Source: Alphaproteobacteria bacterium
GTDB lineage: Bacteria; Pseudomonadota; Alphaproteobacteria; Micropepsales; Micropepsaceae
NCBI GenBank assembly: GCA_026400305.1
Contig: JAPLPI010000311.1
Location: 1 to 13,154, forward strand
DNA length: 13,154 nt
Direction of reading: 5' to 3'
Below the pieces are notes generated by a model that made no database searches, had not been told where the DNA came from, and worked only from the letters and a program-made list of their open reading frames with translations. Below are positions 4,007 to 12,046 of this stretch, piece after piece; position 1 is the first letter of the stretch, and each line of letters begins with the position of its first letter. Made by a program: the position numbers and the translations under genes.

Positions 4007-6628
4007 TCAGCCGCCGAGCATCTTTCCCGTCACTTCGAACAGGTTGGGCGAGATGCCGGGCAGGTCGCGGATGGTCTTGAGCTCGGCCTGCATCATTTTC
4101 TGGCGGGCCGGATCGTAGCGCCGCCAGCTTTCGAAGGCGCTCGCCATGCGGGCCGCCACCTGCGGGTTCATCGGGTCCAGGGTGCGGATCACCTCGCCCA
4201 CCAGCCGGTAACCGGCGCCGTCCGCGCTGTGGAAGCGCAGGTGATTGACGCTGAAGGCGCCGACCAGGGCGCGCACCCGGTTGGGATTCTTGATGTCGAA
4301 AGCCGGGTGCTTCATCAGTTCGCGCACCGCCGTGATGGTCTCGGGCAGGGGCGAGCCGGCCTGCAGGCTCATCCACTTGTCCAGCACCAGCGGGTCATTC
4401 TTGAAGCGGTCATGGAAGTGGGTGAAGGCGTTGTCGCGCAGGGGCGACTCCATGCGGGTCAGCGCCGCCAGCCCCGCGATCATGTCGGTCATGTTGGTGG
4501 CGCTGCGATAGTGCGCTTCGGCAAGGCCAGCCGAGGCTTCGTCATCGGCAGCGGTGAGATAGCGCAAGGCCGCATTGCGCAGCGCGCGACGCCCGGCCGA
4601 GGCGGAATCCGGGCTGAAATCGCCGGCATCGCGCATATGTTCATACAACTGGGCCAGGCGGTCGCGGTGCGCCAGCGCCACGGCGCGCACCAGCGCCACC
4701 CGCGCGGTATGGATGCCGATCGGATCGACCGGCGTCTTCTTGGCCGCCAGTTCGCTTTCGGTGGGCGGCATCAGCATCTGGGCGGCAAAAGCCGGATCCT
4801 TCTCGGCTTCCGCCAGCACATCGCCGATGGCGGTGATGTAATCGCCGTTGGCGTCGCTGCGCGCCTTGCCCGCCACTTCCAGCATGATCTCGGCGGCCAG
4901 GATCTGGCCGGCTTCCCAGCGGTTGAAGGCGTCGCTGTCCTTGCCCATCAGGAGCGCGCGGTCGTGGCGGCCATGCGGCGTGCGGAAGATGGCGGGGGCC
5001 GAGAAGTCGCGGCCCAGCGACAGCAGCGGTTCATCGCTGACGCCGGTGAAGGTGAAGCGCTGAAAGTTTTCGGTCAGTTCCAGCACGCGGGTGGTGGGAC
5101 CGGCATGGTTCTCGCCGTCCAGGGTCAGTGGCAGATGCGCGCCGCCCTTGCCCACCAGGCCGATGCGCACCGGGATGTGCATGGGCTGCTTGTCCGGCTG
5201 GCCAGGGGTGGGCGCGAGGCTTTGCGTCAGGTCCAGTGAATAGGTCTTCGCCGCAGCATCATAGGTGCCGCGCGCTTCGATCACCGGCGTGCCGGCCTGG
5301 CGGTACCACAGGCGGAACTGGCTGAAGTCACGCCCCGATGAGTCTTCAAAGCATTTGACCCAGTCTTCCACCGTGGCGGCCTGGCCGTCATGACGCTCGA
5401 AATACAGGTCGGTCGCCTTGCGATAGCCCTCATCGCCCACCAGGGTCTTGAGCATGCCGATCACCTGCGAACCCTTGTCGTAGATGGTGGCGGTGTAGAA
5501 GTTGTTGATCTCGATATAGCTCTGCGGCTGCACCGGATGGGCCAGGGGGCCGGCATCCTCGATGAACTGGCGGCCGCGCAGGGCGCGCACATCCTGGATG
5601 CGCTGCACGCCTCTGGAGCGCATGTCGCCGGAAAAATTCTGGTCGCGGAAGACGGTTAGGCCTTCCTTCAGCGACAACTGGAACCAGTCGCGGCAGGTAA
5701 TGCGGTTGCCGGTCCAGTTGTGGAAATATTCATGCGCCACCACGCCTTCGATGCGGGCGTAATCATCATCGGTGGCGGTTTCGGGCGTGGCCAGCAGCAC
5801 CTTGTCGTTGAAGATGTTGAGGCCCTTGTTTTCCATGGCCCCCATGTTGAAGGCGCTGACCGCCACGATCATGAAGATGTCCAGGTCGTATTCGCGGCCG
5901 TAATTCTCCTCGTCCCATTTCATGGAGCGCTTCAGCGCATCCATGGCGTAATGGGCGCGCGGCTCATTGCCATGCTCGACATAGATGTCGAGGACGATCT
6001 TGCGCCCCGTCATGGTGGTGAAGCTGTCATGGATGGAGCCCAGATCGCCTGCCACCAGCGCGAACAGATAGGACGGCTTGGGGAAGGGATCGTTCCACAC
6101 CGCGAAGTGGCGGCCGCCGGGCAGCTCGCCGCTGTCGGTGCGGTTGCCGTTGGACAGCAGCACCGGATACTGCTCGCGCGCCGCTTCCAGGCGCACGGTG
6201 AAGACCGACAGATTGTCGGGCCGGTCCAGGAAATAGGTGATGCGGCGGAAGCCTTCCGGCTCGCACTGGGTGCAGAACATGCCGCTGGACAGGAACAGGC
6301 CTTCCAGCGCGGTGTTGGCGCTGGAATTGATTTCGCTGCTGACTTCCAGGATCAGTTTTGCCGGCGGATTGGGGATGGTGAGATTCTTGTCATCCAGCAG
6401 ATACTCGCCGGCGGTCAGTGTTCGGCCGTCTAGCGTCACCGACAGCAGCTTCTGATTCTCACCCGCCAGCACCAGCGGGCCGTGGCCGTTCAATCGCTCG
6501 ATCTCAAGCCTGGAGGAGACGCGCGTGGCTTCCGGCTCCAGCGAAAAATCCAGATGCACGGTGCGGATGCGAAATTCCGGCGCCTGGTAATTGGCCAGAT
6601 AAATGGCGCGTGGTTCTTCGGTACGCAT
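4007..6628 (-). CDS. pepN: Aminopeptidase N (M1 family zinc metallopeptidase)
   Basis: This 873-residue enzyme removes N-terminal amino acids from peptides in the cytoplasm and is close to the 870 residues of E. coli PepN. The exopeptidase motif GAMEN is at 263-267. The zinc site HEYFH is at 299-303 (ligands H299, H303; catalytic E300), with the third ligand E322 in LKEGLTVF 19 residues after H303. Y383 in TIYDKG matches the transition-state tyrosine. An N-terminal beta domain (about 1-190), the catalytic domain (about 190-440), a beta domain and the helical C-terminus all appear present, so the gene is intact. AAGGA about nine bases before the ATG supports the start. It stands alone on the minus strand, 142 bases downstream of the next hypothetical gene, and no clear terminator was found after it. 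Confidence 0.96.
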   Translation of the reverse strand: MRTEEPRAIYLANYQAPEFRIRTVHLDFSLEPEATRVSSRLEIERLNGHGPLVLAGENQKLLSVTLDGRTLTAGEYLLDDKNLTIPNPPAKLILEVSSEINSSANTALEGLFLSSGMFCTQCEPEGFRRITYFLDRPDNLSVFTVRLEAAREQYPVLLSNGNRTDSGELPGGRHFAVWNDPFPKPSYLFALVAGDLGSIHDSFTTMTGRKIVLDIYVEHGNEPRAHYAMDALKRSMKWDEENYGREYDLDIFMIVAVSAFNMGAMENKGLNIFNDKVLLATPETATDDDYARIEGVVAHEYFHNWTGNRITCRDWFQLSLKEGLTVFRDQNFSGDMRSRGVQRIQDVRALRGRQFIEDAGPLAHPVQPQSYIEINNFYTATIYDKGSQVIGMLKTLVGDEGYRKATDLYFERHDGQAATVEDWVKCFEDSSGRDFSQFRLWYRQAGTPVIEARGTYDAAAKTYSLDLTQSLAPTPGQPDKQPMHIPVRIGLVGKGGAHLPLTLDGENHAGPTTRVLELTENFQRFTFTGVSDEPLLSLGRDFSAPAIFRTPHGRHDRALLMGKDSDAFNRWEAGQILAAEIMLEVAGKARSDANGDYITAIGDVLAEAEKDPAFAAQMLMPPTESELAAKKTPVDPIGIHTARVALVRAVALAHRDRLAQLYEHMRDAGDFSPDSASAGRRALRNAALRYLTAADDEASAGLAEAHYRSATNMTDMIAGLAALTRMESPLRDNAFTHFHDRFKNDPLVLDKWMSLQAGSPLPETITAVRELMKHPAFDIKNPNRVRALVGAFSVNHLRFHSADGAGYRLVGEVIRTLDPMNPQVAARMASAFESWRRYDPARQKMMQAELKTIRDLPGISPNLFEVTGKMLGG

Positions 6629-6770
6629 GGGATGAGGTCCTTTGGAAGCGGCGGGACGTTAGCCCAAAACGGCCAGACCCGCCACCGTCAGGCGGTGAAG
6701 CCGCTAGAACCGGCAGCAACCGCGGCAAGGAAAAATGCCCGATCGCGCCCGTGGGCTTATCGCACCACCA

Positions 6771-7301
6771 TCACGCGGTCCGCTTGACCTCGGCCAGCAG
6801 GTCCTGTGCCTTGTGCGCCAGCTCGGCCAGTTCGTTGGGCATGTCTTCGCCCGACTTGCGCGCCCAGTCCACCAGCGAGATGGCGAAAGCGGCAAGGCGC
6901 GGCGCGCTGGCGATCAGCCGCGCCTGTTCTTCCATCTTGGCGGGATCCAGGTCGTATTCGGCGCCCGGCACACGCCAGCCGCCCCATTCGGCTTCGCCGG
7001 TGACGACGACGGGATAGGTGCCCGGCACGGGATGACGGGCGCAGTCTTCGGCGGGCTGCCACTTTTTGCGGGCGCGCACCACGCGCCAGACCTGCGCATC
7101 GCTGGGCGTCTTGTCGCCCAGCGGCTCTTCGCTGAGCAATTCCTCGGCGGCGAATTCGCGGCCCAGGCCCACGTCATAGTGAATGCGGATCGGCTCATCT
7201 AGGCCCTTGGCCCAGTGCGGCACGACATGCTCGATCAGCGCCCAGGTGCCGACCGGCTTCACGTAAACCCGCTGGTTCTTGTGGAACTGCGCTTTGGCCA
7301 T
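6771..7301 (-). CDS. Conserved-looking hypothetical protein, 176 residues
   Basis: I cannot assign a function. The N-terminus (about 1-60) contains NQRVYVKPVGTWALIEHVVP and IRIHYDVGLGREFAAEEL, which read like small beta-barrel strands of an SH3-like or KOW-like fold. The middle (about 72-115) has WRVVRARKKW, one cysteine (C87) and a GWRVPGAEYDLDP loop. The C-terminal part (about 120-176) is two predicted amphipathic helices ending in an acidic and basic stretch, with no signal peptide or membrane segment. Codon use is like that of neighbouring genes and the frame is open throughout, so it is a real gene. The start at 7301 has only a weak GGAA upstream. A perfect TTAA-N7-TTAA site lies 47 bases before the start, suggesting CtrA control. 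It is upstream of pepN on the same strand. Confidence 0.8.
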   Translation of the reverse strand: MAKAQFHKNQRVYVKPVGTWALIEHVVPHWAKGLDEPIRIHYDVGLGREFAAEELLSEEPLGDKTPSDAQVWRVVRARKKWQPAEDCARHPVPGTYPVVVTGEAEWGGWRVPGAEYDLDPAKMEEQARLIASAPRLAAFAISLVDWARKSGEDMPNELAELAHKAQDLLAEVKRTA

Positions 7302-7347
7302 GACGGGGTAATTCCGAAAAATGCCCGATCAGCCTAAGGAAGCGCTG

Positions 7348-7362
7348 TTAAGTCCCGGTTAA
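7348..7362. promoter_or_regulatory. CtrA-type binding site (TTAA-N7-TTAA)
   Basis: TTAA at 7348-7351 and TTAA at 7359-7362 are separated by exactly seven bases, GTCCCGG. This is the recognised full-site consensus of the alphaproteobacterial cell-cycle regulator CtrA. It sits 47 bases upstream of the 176-aa hypothetical gene on one side and 44 bases upstream of the DUF1289 gene on the other, so it could act on either or both. TTAA is rare in DNA this GC-rich. Binding is inferred from sequence only. Confidence 0.6.
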
Positions 7363-7405
7363 GGCCAATGTACGACTTCGAGAAAAACTCCTGTAAAACC
7401 GGGCC

Positions 7406-7577
7406 ATGGGCAGCCCTTGCGTCAAAATCTGCACCTATGACCCCGCCACCGGCCTGTGCCGGGGGGTGCGGGCGAACGCTGGCGGAAATCGGGAACTGGT
7501 TCTCGATGACGGAGGTGCAGCGCCGGGCGGTGATGGAAGAATTGCCGGCCCGGCTCAAGGCCCCACTTCAAAACTAG
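7406..7577 (+). pseudogene. DUF1289 protein gene with a +1 frameshift in a G run
   Basis: From ATG 7406 the frame gives MGSPCVKICTYDPATGLCRG and then leaves the family pattern. The next frame, from about 7467 to TAG at 7577, gives CGRTLAEIGNWFSMTEVQRR and on to LPARL. Joined, they make a complete DUF1289 protein of about 56 residues with its CxxxC and CxxC cysteines. The break is at six G (7461-7466), where five would restore the frame. It may be a sequencing or assembly error, a real pseudogene, or translational slippage; I think an error or recent mutation is most likely. An in-frame TAA sits just before the ATG, so the start is fixed. The family is small, probably metal-binding, and of unknown function. 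Its stop overlaps that of cobA (CTAG). Confidence 0.8.
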
Positions 7578-8347
7578 GGCGCAAGCCAGCTGAGTTCGCC
7601 CGCCAGCTTCACATTTTCGCCGATCACGATGATGGACAGCGGCTCGGCGGTTTGTGCGGTGGCACCCAGGCCAGCCAAAGTGGTGACGATCACCTGTTGA
7701 TTGTCGCGTGCGGCATTGGAGACGATGGCGCAAGCCTCGTCCGGCCCGCGCCCCGCCGCCATCAGCGCGTCCGCGATCTCGCCCGCGAAGCGCCGCGCCA
7801 TGTAGAGCACCAGGGTGGGCGCGCCGTGGGACACCGCGGCCCAGTCCAGGCTGGTCAGCTTGCCGTCCACGCCATGACCGGTGATGAAGGTCACGGCATG
7901 GTTGGTGTCGCGGTGGGTGACGGGAATGCCGGCATAGGCCAGGCCCCCGATACCGGCGGTGATGCCCGGCACGATGCGAAAGTTCACGCCGGCGCGCGCC
8001 AGCGCCTGTGCTTCTTCGCCGCCGCGGCCGAACACAAAGGGGTCGCCGCCTTTCAGCCGCAGCACGCGTTTGCCTTCCTTGGCCAAGCTCACCAGCAGGT
8101 TGGAGATTTCATCCTGCTTGCAGCTTCTGACCCCGGCGCGTTTGCCGGCATAGATCTTCTCGGCGTCCGACAAGGAGAGCAACGTCTCGTCCACCAGCGC
8201 GTCGAACAGGATGACATCGGCCTGGGCCAGCGCCTGAAGACCTAGCGCGGTGATCAGGCCGGGATCGCCCGGCCCGGCACCGACCAACCACACCCAGCCC
8301 GGTTCCAAATCAGCCAAGCCCAATTTTGCCACGAGATTGCGGTCCAT
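7574..8347 (-). CDS. cobA: Uroporphyrinogen-III C-methyltransferase (SUMT)
   Basis: This 257-residue enzyme uses S-adenosylmethionine to methylate uroporphyrinogen III at C2 and C7, giving precorrin-2 for siroheme and, where present, cobalamin. Seen motifs are the N-terminal loop VGAGPGDPG (22-30), LRLKGGDPFVFGRGGEE (96-112) with the SAM-binding GGDP, VPGITAG (126-132) and PVTHRDTNHAVTFITGH (142-158). It is the stand-alone form, without the dehydrogenase/ferrochelatase half of CysG. I place the start at ATG 8347; an in-frame ATG at 8401 would add 18 residues unlike the family, and neither has a strong ribosome site. The neighbours are not siroheme genes: DUF1289 converges downstream and the phosphohexomutase gene diverges upstream. 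Confidence 0.92.
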   Translation of the reverse strand: MDRNLVAKLGLADLEPGWVWLVGAGPGDPGLITALGLQALAQADVILFDALVDETLLSLSDAEKIYAGKRAGVRSCKQDEISNLLVSLAKEGKRVLRLKGGDPFVFGRGGEEAQALARAGVNFRIVPGITAGIGGLAYAGIPVTHRDTNHAVTFITGHGVDGKLTSLDWAAVSHGAPTLVLYMARRFAGEIADALMAAGRGPDEACAIVSNAARDNQQVIVTTLAGLGATAQTAEPLSIIVIGENVKLAGELSWLAP

Positions 8348-8468
8348 GACCCAGCTATAACATGCGGAATCGGCGGGAAAAACGCTCATTCCCAAAGCCA
8401 TTGAGAAGCAGGGACCGGGCGGCTAAAACCCCTTGCCATTCAAGCATCGCCCAATAAGTCAGGAAGCC

Positions 8469-9968
8469 ATGACCAAGCCCCGCAGCGACCTTGTTCTCAA
8501 CACCGCCGATTACGAGAATCTGCCGCTGGTGACTGCCAACGGCTTTCGCGAATATGACGCGCGCTGGCTGTTCGGCAAGGAGATCAACCTGCTAGGCATC
8601 CAGGCGCTGGGCCTGGGGCTGGGCACCTATCTGCACGACATCGGCGTTCAGCCGAAAGTCGTCACCGGCCACGACTATCGTTCCTATTCGTTGTCCATCA
8701 AGCAGGCGCTGACCATCGGGCTGATGCAGGCCGGCTGCGAAGTGCATGACATCGGCCTGGCGCTGTCGCCGGTCGCCTATTTTGCGCAGTTCGCGCTGGA
8801 CTGTCCCGCGGTGGCGATGGTCACCGCCAGCCATAACGAGAATGGCTGGACCGGCGTGAAGATGGGGGCGCAGCGGCCACTGACCTTCGGGCCGGACGAG
8901 ATCAACGCGATCAAGGATATTGTGCTAAACGGCAAGGGCAAGGAACGCGACGGCGGCAAGTACATCGCCGTGCGTGACATGCGCGAGACTTACCTGCAGG
9001 CGGTGACCAAGGGCCACAAGCTGTCGCGGCCCATCAAGGTGATCGCAGCCTGCGGCAACGGCACCGCAGGCGCCTTTGCGCCCGAAGCCCTGCGCCGCAT
9101 CGGCGCCGAAGTGATCGGCATGGACACCGAGCTGGATTTCACCTTCCCCAAATACAATCCCAACCCCGAAGACATGGAAATGCTGCATGCCATGGGCCAT
9201 GCTGTGAAGGAGCAGGGCGCGGACCTGTGCCTGGGCTTTGACGGCGATGGCGACCGCTGCGGCGTGGTGGACGACAAGGGCCGGGAGATTTTTGCCGACA
9301 AGATCGGCGTGATGCTGGCGCGCGGACTGTCCGCACAGCACAGGGACGCCCAGTTCGTGGTGGATGTGAAATCCACCGGTCTTTACCTGACCGATCCGGT
9401 GCTGAAGGCCAATGGCGCCCGGACCGATTACTGGAAGACTGGCCACAGCTACATCAAGCGCCGCACCGCCGAGCTGAAGGCGTTGGCCGGTTTTGAAAAA
9501 TCCGGCCACTTCTTCTTCAATCCACCCATAGGTCTGGGCTATGACGACGGCATCGTCGCCGGCATCCAGGTTCTCAAGATGCTGGACGCGGCCGGCCCGG
9601 GCGCCAAGCTGTCAGCGCTGTATGACGGCCTGCCGCAAAGCTGGGGCTCGCCCACCATGGCGCCCTTCTGCCCCGACGATAAGAAATATGCCGTGGTCGA
9701 GGCGATGGTGAAGGAATACACCGCGCTGAAGGACAAGGGCGAGACTTTGCTGGGCCGCAAGATCACGTCCGTCGTTACCGTCAATGGCGTGCGCGTCACC
9801 CTGGATGACGGCACCTGGGGCCTGGTGCGCGCTTCCTCCAACAAGCCCTCGCTGGTGGTGGTGGTCGAGAGCCCGGCCTCGGAAGCCAATATGCGGGCCA
9901 TGTTTGCCGATATTGACGCTCGCCTGGGCAAACATCCCGAAGTCGGCGAATACGACCAGAAGATCTAG
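8469..9968 (+). CDS. Phosphomannomutase/phosphoglucomutase (alpha-D-phosphohexomutase family)
   Basis: This 499-residue cytoplasmic enzyme should interconvert hexose 1- and 6-phosphates, feeding sugar nucleotides for envelope polysaccharides. The phosphoserine loop TASHNENGWTG puts the catalytic serine at S121. The Mg2+ loop DGDGDR is at 258-263. The sugar-binding loop is FEKSGH (342-347), a variant of the common GEMSGH. The C-terminal phosphate-binding loop is RASSNKPSLVV (454-464). These fit the AlgC-like bifunctional branch, but glucose or mannose preference cannot be decided here. The start at 8469 is chosen over one 12 codons upstream because AGGAAG lies directly before it. It is divergent from cobA and followed 59 bases later by the first esterase on the same strand, possibly co-transcribed. 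Confidence 0.94.
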   Translation: MTKPRSDLVLNTADYENLPLVTANGFREYDARWLFGKEINLLGIQALGLGLGTYLHDIGVQPKVVTGHDYRSYSLSIKQALTIGLMQAGCEVHDIGLALSPVAYFAQFALDCPAVAMVTASHNENGWTGVKMGAQRPLTFGPDEINAIKDIVLNGKGKERDGGKYIAVRDMRETYLQAVTKGHKLSRPIKVIAACGNGTAGAFAPEALRRIGAEVIGMDTELDFTFPKYNPNPEDMEMLHAMGHAVKEQGADLCLGFDGDGDRCGVVDDKGREIFADKIGVMLARGLSAQHRDAQFVVDVKSTGLYLTDPVLKANGARTDYWKTGHSYIKRRTAELKALAGFEKSGHFFFNPPIGLGYDDGIVAGIQVLKMLDAAGPGAKLSALYDGLPQSWGSPTMAPFCPDDKKYAVVEAMVKEYTALKDKGETLLGRKITSVVTVNGVRVTLDDGTWGLVRASSNKPSLVVVVESPASEANMRAMFADIDARLGKHPEVGEYDQKI

Positions 9969-10027
9969 CCGTCTTGTCTTGATCGCCGGTATGCGCGAGC
10001 ATCCCTGAAAATAATGGGGAGGGGTGC

Positions 10028-10996
10028 ATGGAGCGGCGCACATTGCTGGCTGCGGGACTTGGCGGGGCGCTGCTGCCGCGCGCGGCGCTGGCGCAGCCGC
10101 CGCATGAGAGTGGCTATCTGCTGGACGATTCCCAGGAATTCATCGCCCTGTGGCCCGGTACCCCGCCCGGCGGCGCCGGAATGCACCAGGACCTGAAAGT
10201 CACCGACGCAGTGCAGCCGGATGGTTTCCATGTCCGCGCCGTCAGCCAGATCCAGCAGCCCGGCTTCTTCGTCTATCGTCCCGTCAAGCCGACGGGGCTT
10301 GCCATGCTGATCATTCCGGGCGGAGGCTATGCCGCGGAGGGCGGCGACCGCGGCGGCCGCGAGATCGCGCAGTATTTTGCGTCGCGCGGCATCATCAGTT
10401 TTGTGCTGCGTTATCGCTTGCCGGGAGAAGGCTGGAAGAACCGCGACATGGTGCCGTTGCAGGATGCCCAGCGCGCCATGCGCCTGATCCGCGCCGGCGA
10501 ATATGGCGCCCAGAAGCTGGGTGTGATCGGGTTTTCCGCGGGCGGGCATCTGTCGGCTTCGCTGGCGTTGCGCCATGGCATGACCACGTACGAAAAGATC
10601 AGCCCTGCCGATGGCGGCGACACAAAACCCTTTATCGCCGCGCACATGTACCCGGTGATCACCATGGGGCCGGGCGCGCATGCCGGTTCGCGCGACAAGC
10701 TGCTAGGGGAAAGTCCCACGCCCGAGATGATCGACAAATGGTCGCTGGAAAAGCATGTTGGTGCCGATACGGTGCCGTCCTTCCTGGCGCTGGCCGCCGA
10801 TGACGACATCGTGCCCCCCATGCCCAACGGCATTGCGTTTTACCAGAAGCTGCAGGAGGCGAAGATCGCCTCACAGATGCATGTGTTCGAGGCCGGCGGG
10901 CATGGCTTCAGCCTGCATTGGGCGCAGGGAAAACCTTGTGGCGCCTGGCCGGAGCTGTTCCTGTCCTGGGCCGGCACGCACGGCTTCAAGGTTTAA
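10028..10996 (+). CDS. Exported alpha/beta hydrolase, BD-FAE/Aes-type esterase (paralogue 1)
   Basis: This 322-residue protein starts MERRTLLAAGLGGALLPRAA, a short signal with a twin-arginine RRxLL core and an ALA|Q cleavage site near 22, so export, probably by Tat, is likely. The mature part opens with LWPGTPPGGAG, a signature of secreted carbohydrate-esterase-like hydrolases. The oxyanion segment IIPGGGY is at 95-101, the nucleophile S170 lies in GFSAGGH, the probable acid is D259 in ADDDIVPP, and the histidine is H292 in EAGGHGF. Likely substrates are acetyl or feruloyl esters of plant polysaccharides or small esters, but this is inference. A strong GGGGAGGGG precedes the ATG. Its paralogue at 12047 shares this leader and the whole core. 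Its 3' end overlaps that of the convergent hydrolase by 11 bases. Confidence 0.88.
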   Translation: MERRTLLAAGLGGALLPRAALAQPPHESGYLLDDSQEFIALWPGTPPGGAGMHQDLKVTDAVQPDGFHVRAVSQIQQPGFFVYRPVKPTGLAMLIIPGGGYAAEGGDRGGREIAQYFASRGIISFVLRYRLPGEGWKNRDMVPLQDAQRAMRLIRAGEYGAQKLGVIGFSAGGHLSASLALRHGMTTYEKISPADGGDTKPFIAAHMYPVITMGPGAHAGSRDKLLGESPTPEMIDKWSLEKHVGADTVPSFLALAADDDIVPPMPNGIAFYQKLQEAKIASQMHVFEAGGHGFSLHWAQGKPCGAWPELFLSWAGTHGFKV

Positions 10997-11975
10997 GTGC
11001 GTCCAACAGCGCGGCGTGGAAGCGCGCCGGGTCCTGGATTTGCGGTGAGTGGCCAAGATCGGGAAAGCGGATCAGCCTGCCCTGATTGAAGCGCCTGACC
11101 GCCGCTTCCGCCAGCACGGGATAATTGCCAAGCGTTGCGCGGATTTCCGGCGGCGCCAACTGCTTGCCGGGCGCAGTATTGTCCTTGTCGCCGATCATCA
11201 GCAGCACTGGCATTTTCAAATTCTCGAATTCATAAAACACCGGCTGGTCATAGATCATGTCGCTGATCAGGGCCGAATTCCACGCCACGATCGCCTTGCC
11301 CGAGCCCCGATACATCCCCGCCAGCATCTGCACCCAGGGCTCAAATTCCGGTTTCCAAGTATTGGCATAATAGGTGACGCGCTCATATTCGCGGATGGAA
11401 TCCGCCGTGGTCTTGAGCTGAACCTGATATTGCGCGTCCAGGCTTTGCCACGGTACGCCTTTCGCCCGCCAGTCTTCCAGGCCGAGCGGATCGACCAGCA
11501 CCAGTCTTTCGGTATCGGCCGGAACGGTCAGGCCATAGCGCATCGCCAGCATGCCGCCGGTGGAATGGCCCATGACAATGGCTTTGGTGATGCCCAGCGA
11601 CTTGAGCAGGTCATGGGTATTCGCCGCCAATTGCTCGAAGGTGTATTCGTAATGTTGCGGCTTTGTGGATTTGCACCAGCCCACCTGGTCGGGCGCGATA
11701 ACGCGGTAACCGGCGCCGCTCAGCGCCCGGATGCTGCCTTCCCAGGTCGCGGAACAGAAATTCTTGCCATGCAGAAGCACCACCGTGTGGCCGTTTGGCA
11801 TGGTCGGCTTCACGTCCATATAGGCCATGTCCATCGCCATGTCTTGGCTCTGGAACCGGTAATGCTGCAGCGGGAAGGGATAGTCATAGCCTTCCAGCTG
11901 CGGGCCATAGGCGGCTTCCTGTGCCGATGCGGCGGACGCGATGAGCAGGAACGCGGCGGCGATAGCAGACTTCAT
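10986..11975 (-). CDS. Secreted alpha/beta hydrolase (MhpC-like fold)
   Basis: This 329-residue protein has a Sec signal peptide, MKSAIAAAFLLIASAASAQE, with cleavage after ASA near 18. The mature fold has the oxyanion HG at 69-70 (VVLLHGKNF), the nucleophile S138 in GHSTGG, the probable acid D265 in GDKDNTAP, and the histidine H309 in LGHSPQ. It belongs to the broad alpha/beta hydrolase_1 group that includes esterases, epoxide hydrolases and haloperoxidase-like enzymes; substrate cannot be named. It is not closely related to the two flanking esterases, whose fold sequence and motif context differ. The start at 11975 has only a distant AAGG. The gene lies between the two paralogues on the opposite strand, divergent from the second with a 71-base gap, and its 3' end overlaps the first by 11 bases. 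Confidence 0.88.
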   Translation of the reverse strand: MKSAIAAAFLLIASAASAQEAAYGPQLEGYDYPFPLQHYRFQSQDMAMDMAYMDVKPTMPNGHTVVLLHGKNFCSATWEGSIRALSGAGYRVIAPDQVGWCKSTKPQHYEYTFEQLAANTHDLLKSLGITKAIVMGHSTGGMLAMRYGLTVPADTERLVLVDPLGLEDWRAKGVPWQSLDAQYQVQLKTTADSIREYERVTYYANTWKPEFEPWVQMLAGMYRGSGKAIVAWNSALISDMIYDQPVFYEFENLKMPVLLMIGDKDNTAPGKQLAPPEIRATLGNYPVLAEAAVRRFNQGRLIRFPDLGHSPQIQDPARFHAALLDALKP

Positions 11976-12046
11976 GCGCGAACAATACGCCTTGCCCGCA
12001 AAAGGAAAAGGGTGTGATGCTTGGCAAAAATAACGGGGAGGGATTC

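Noticed and set aside
4229..5239. Long plus-strand open frames across pepN (also 563-1330, 1740-2921, 5720-6433 and 11049-12017)
   Set aside because: They are shadows of strongly biased GC-rich genes on the other strand, and their peptides show no family features.
6660..6720. Short inverted repeats (CACCG/CGGTG and similar) between pepN and the hypothetical gene
   Set aside because: Stems of about five bases with no U tract are common by chance in GC-rich DNA, so I did not call a terminator.
8348..8401. Extended cobA start adding 18 residues
   Set aside because: The added residues do not resemble the family, and no better ribosome site supports it. The start cannot be excluded entirely.
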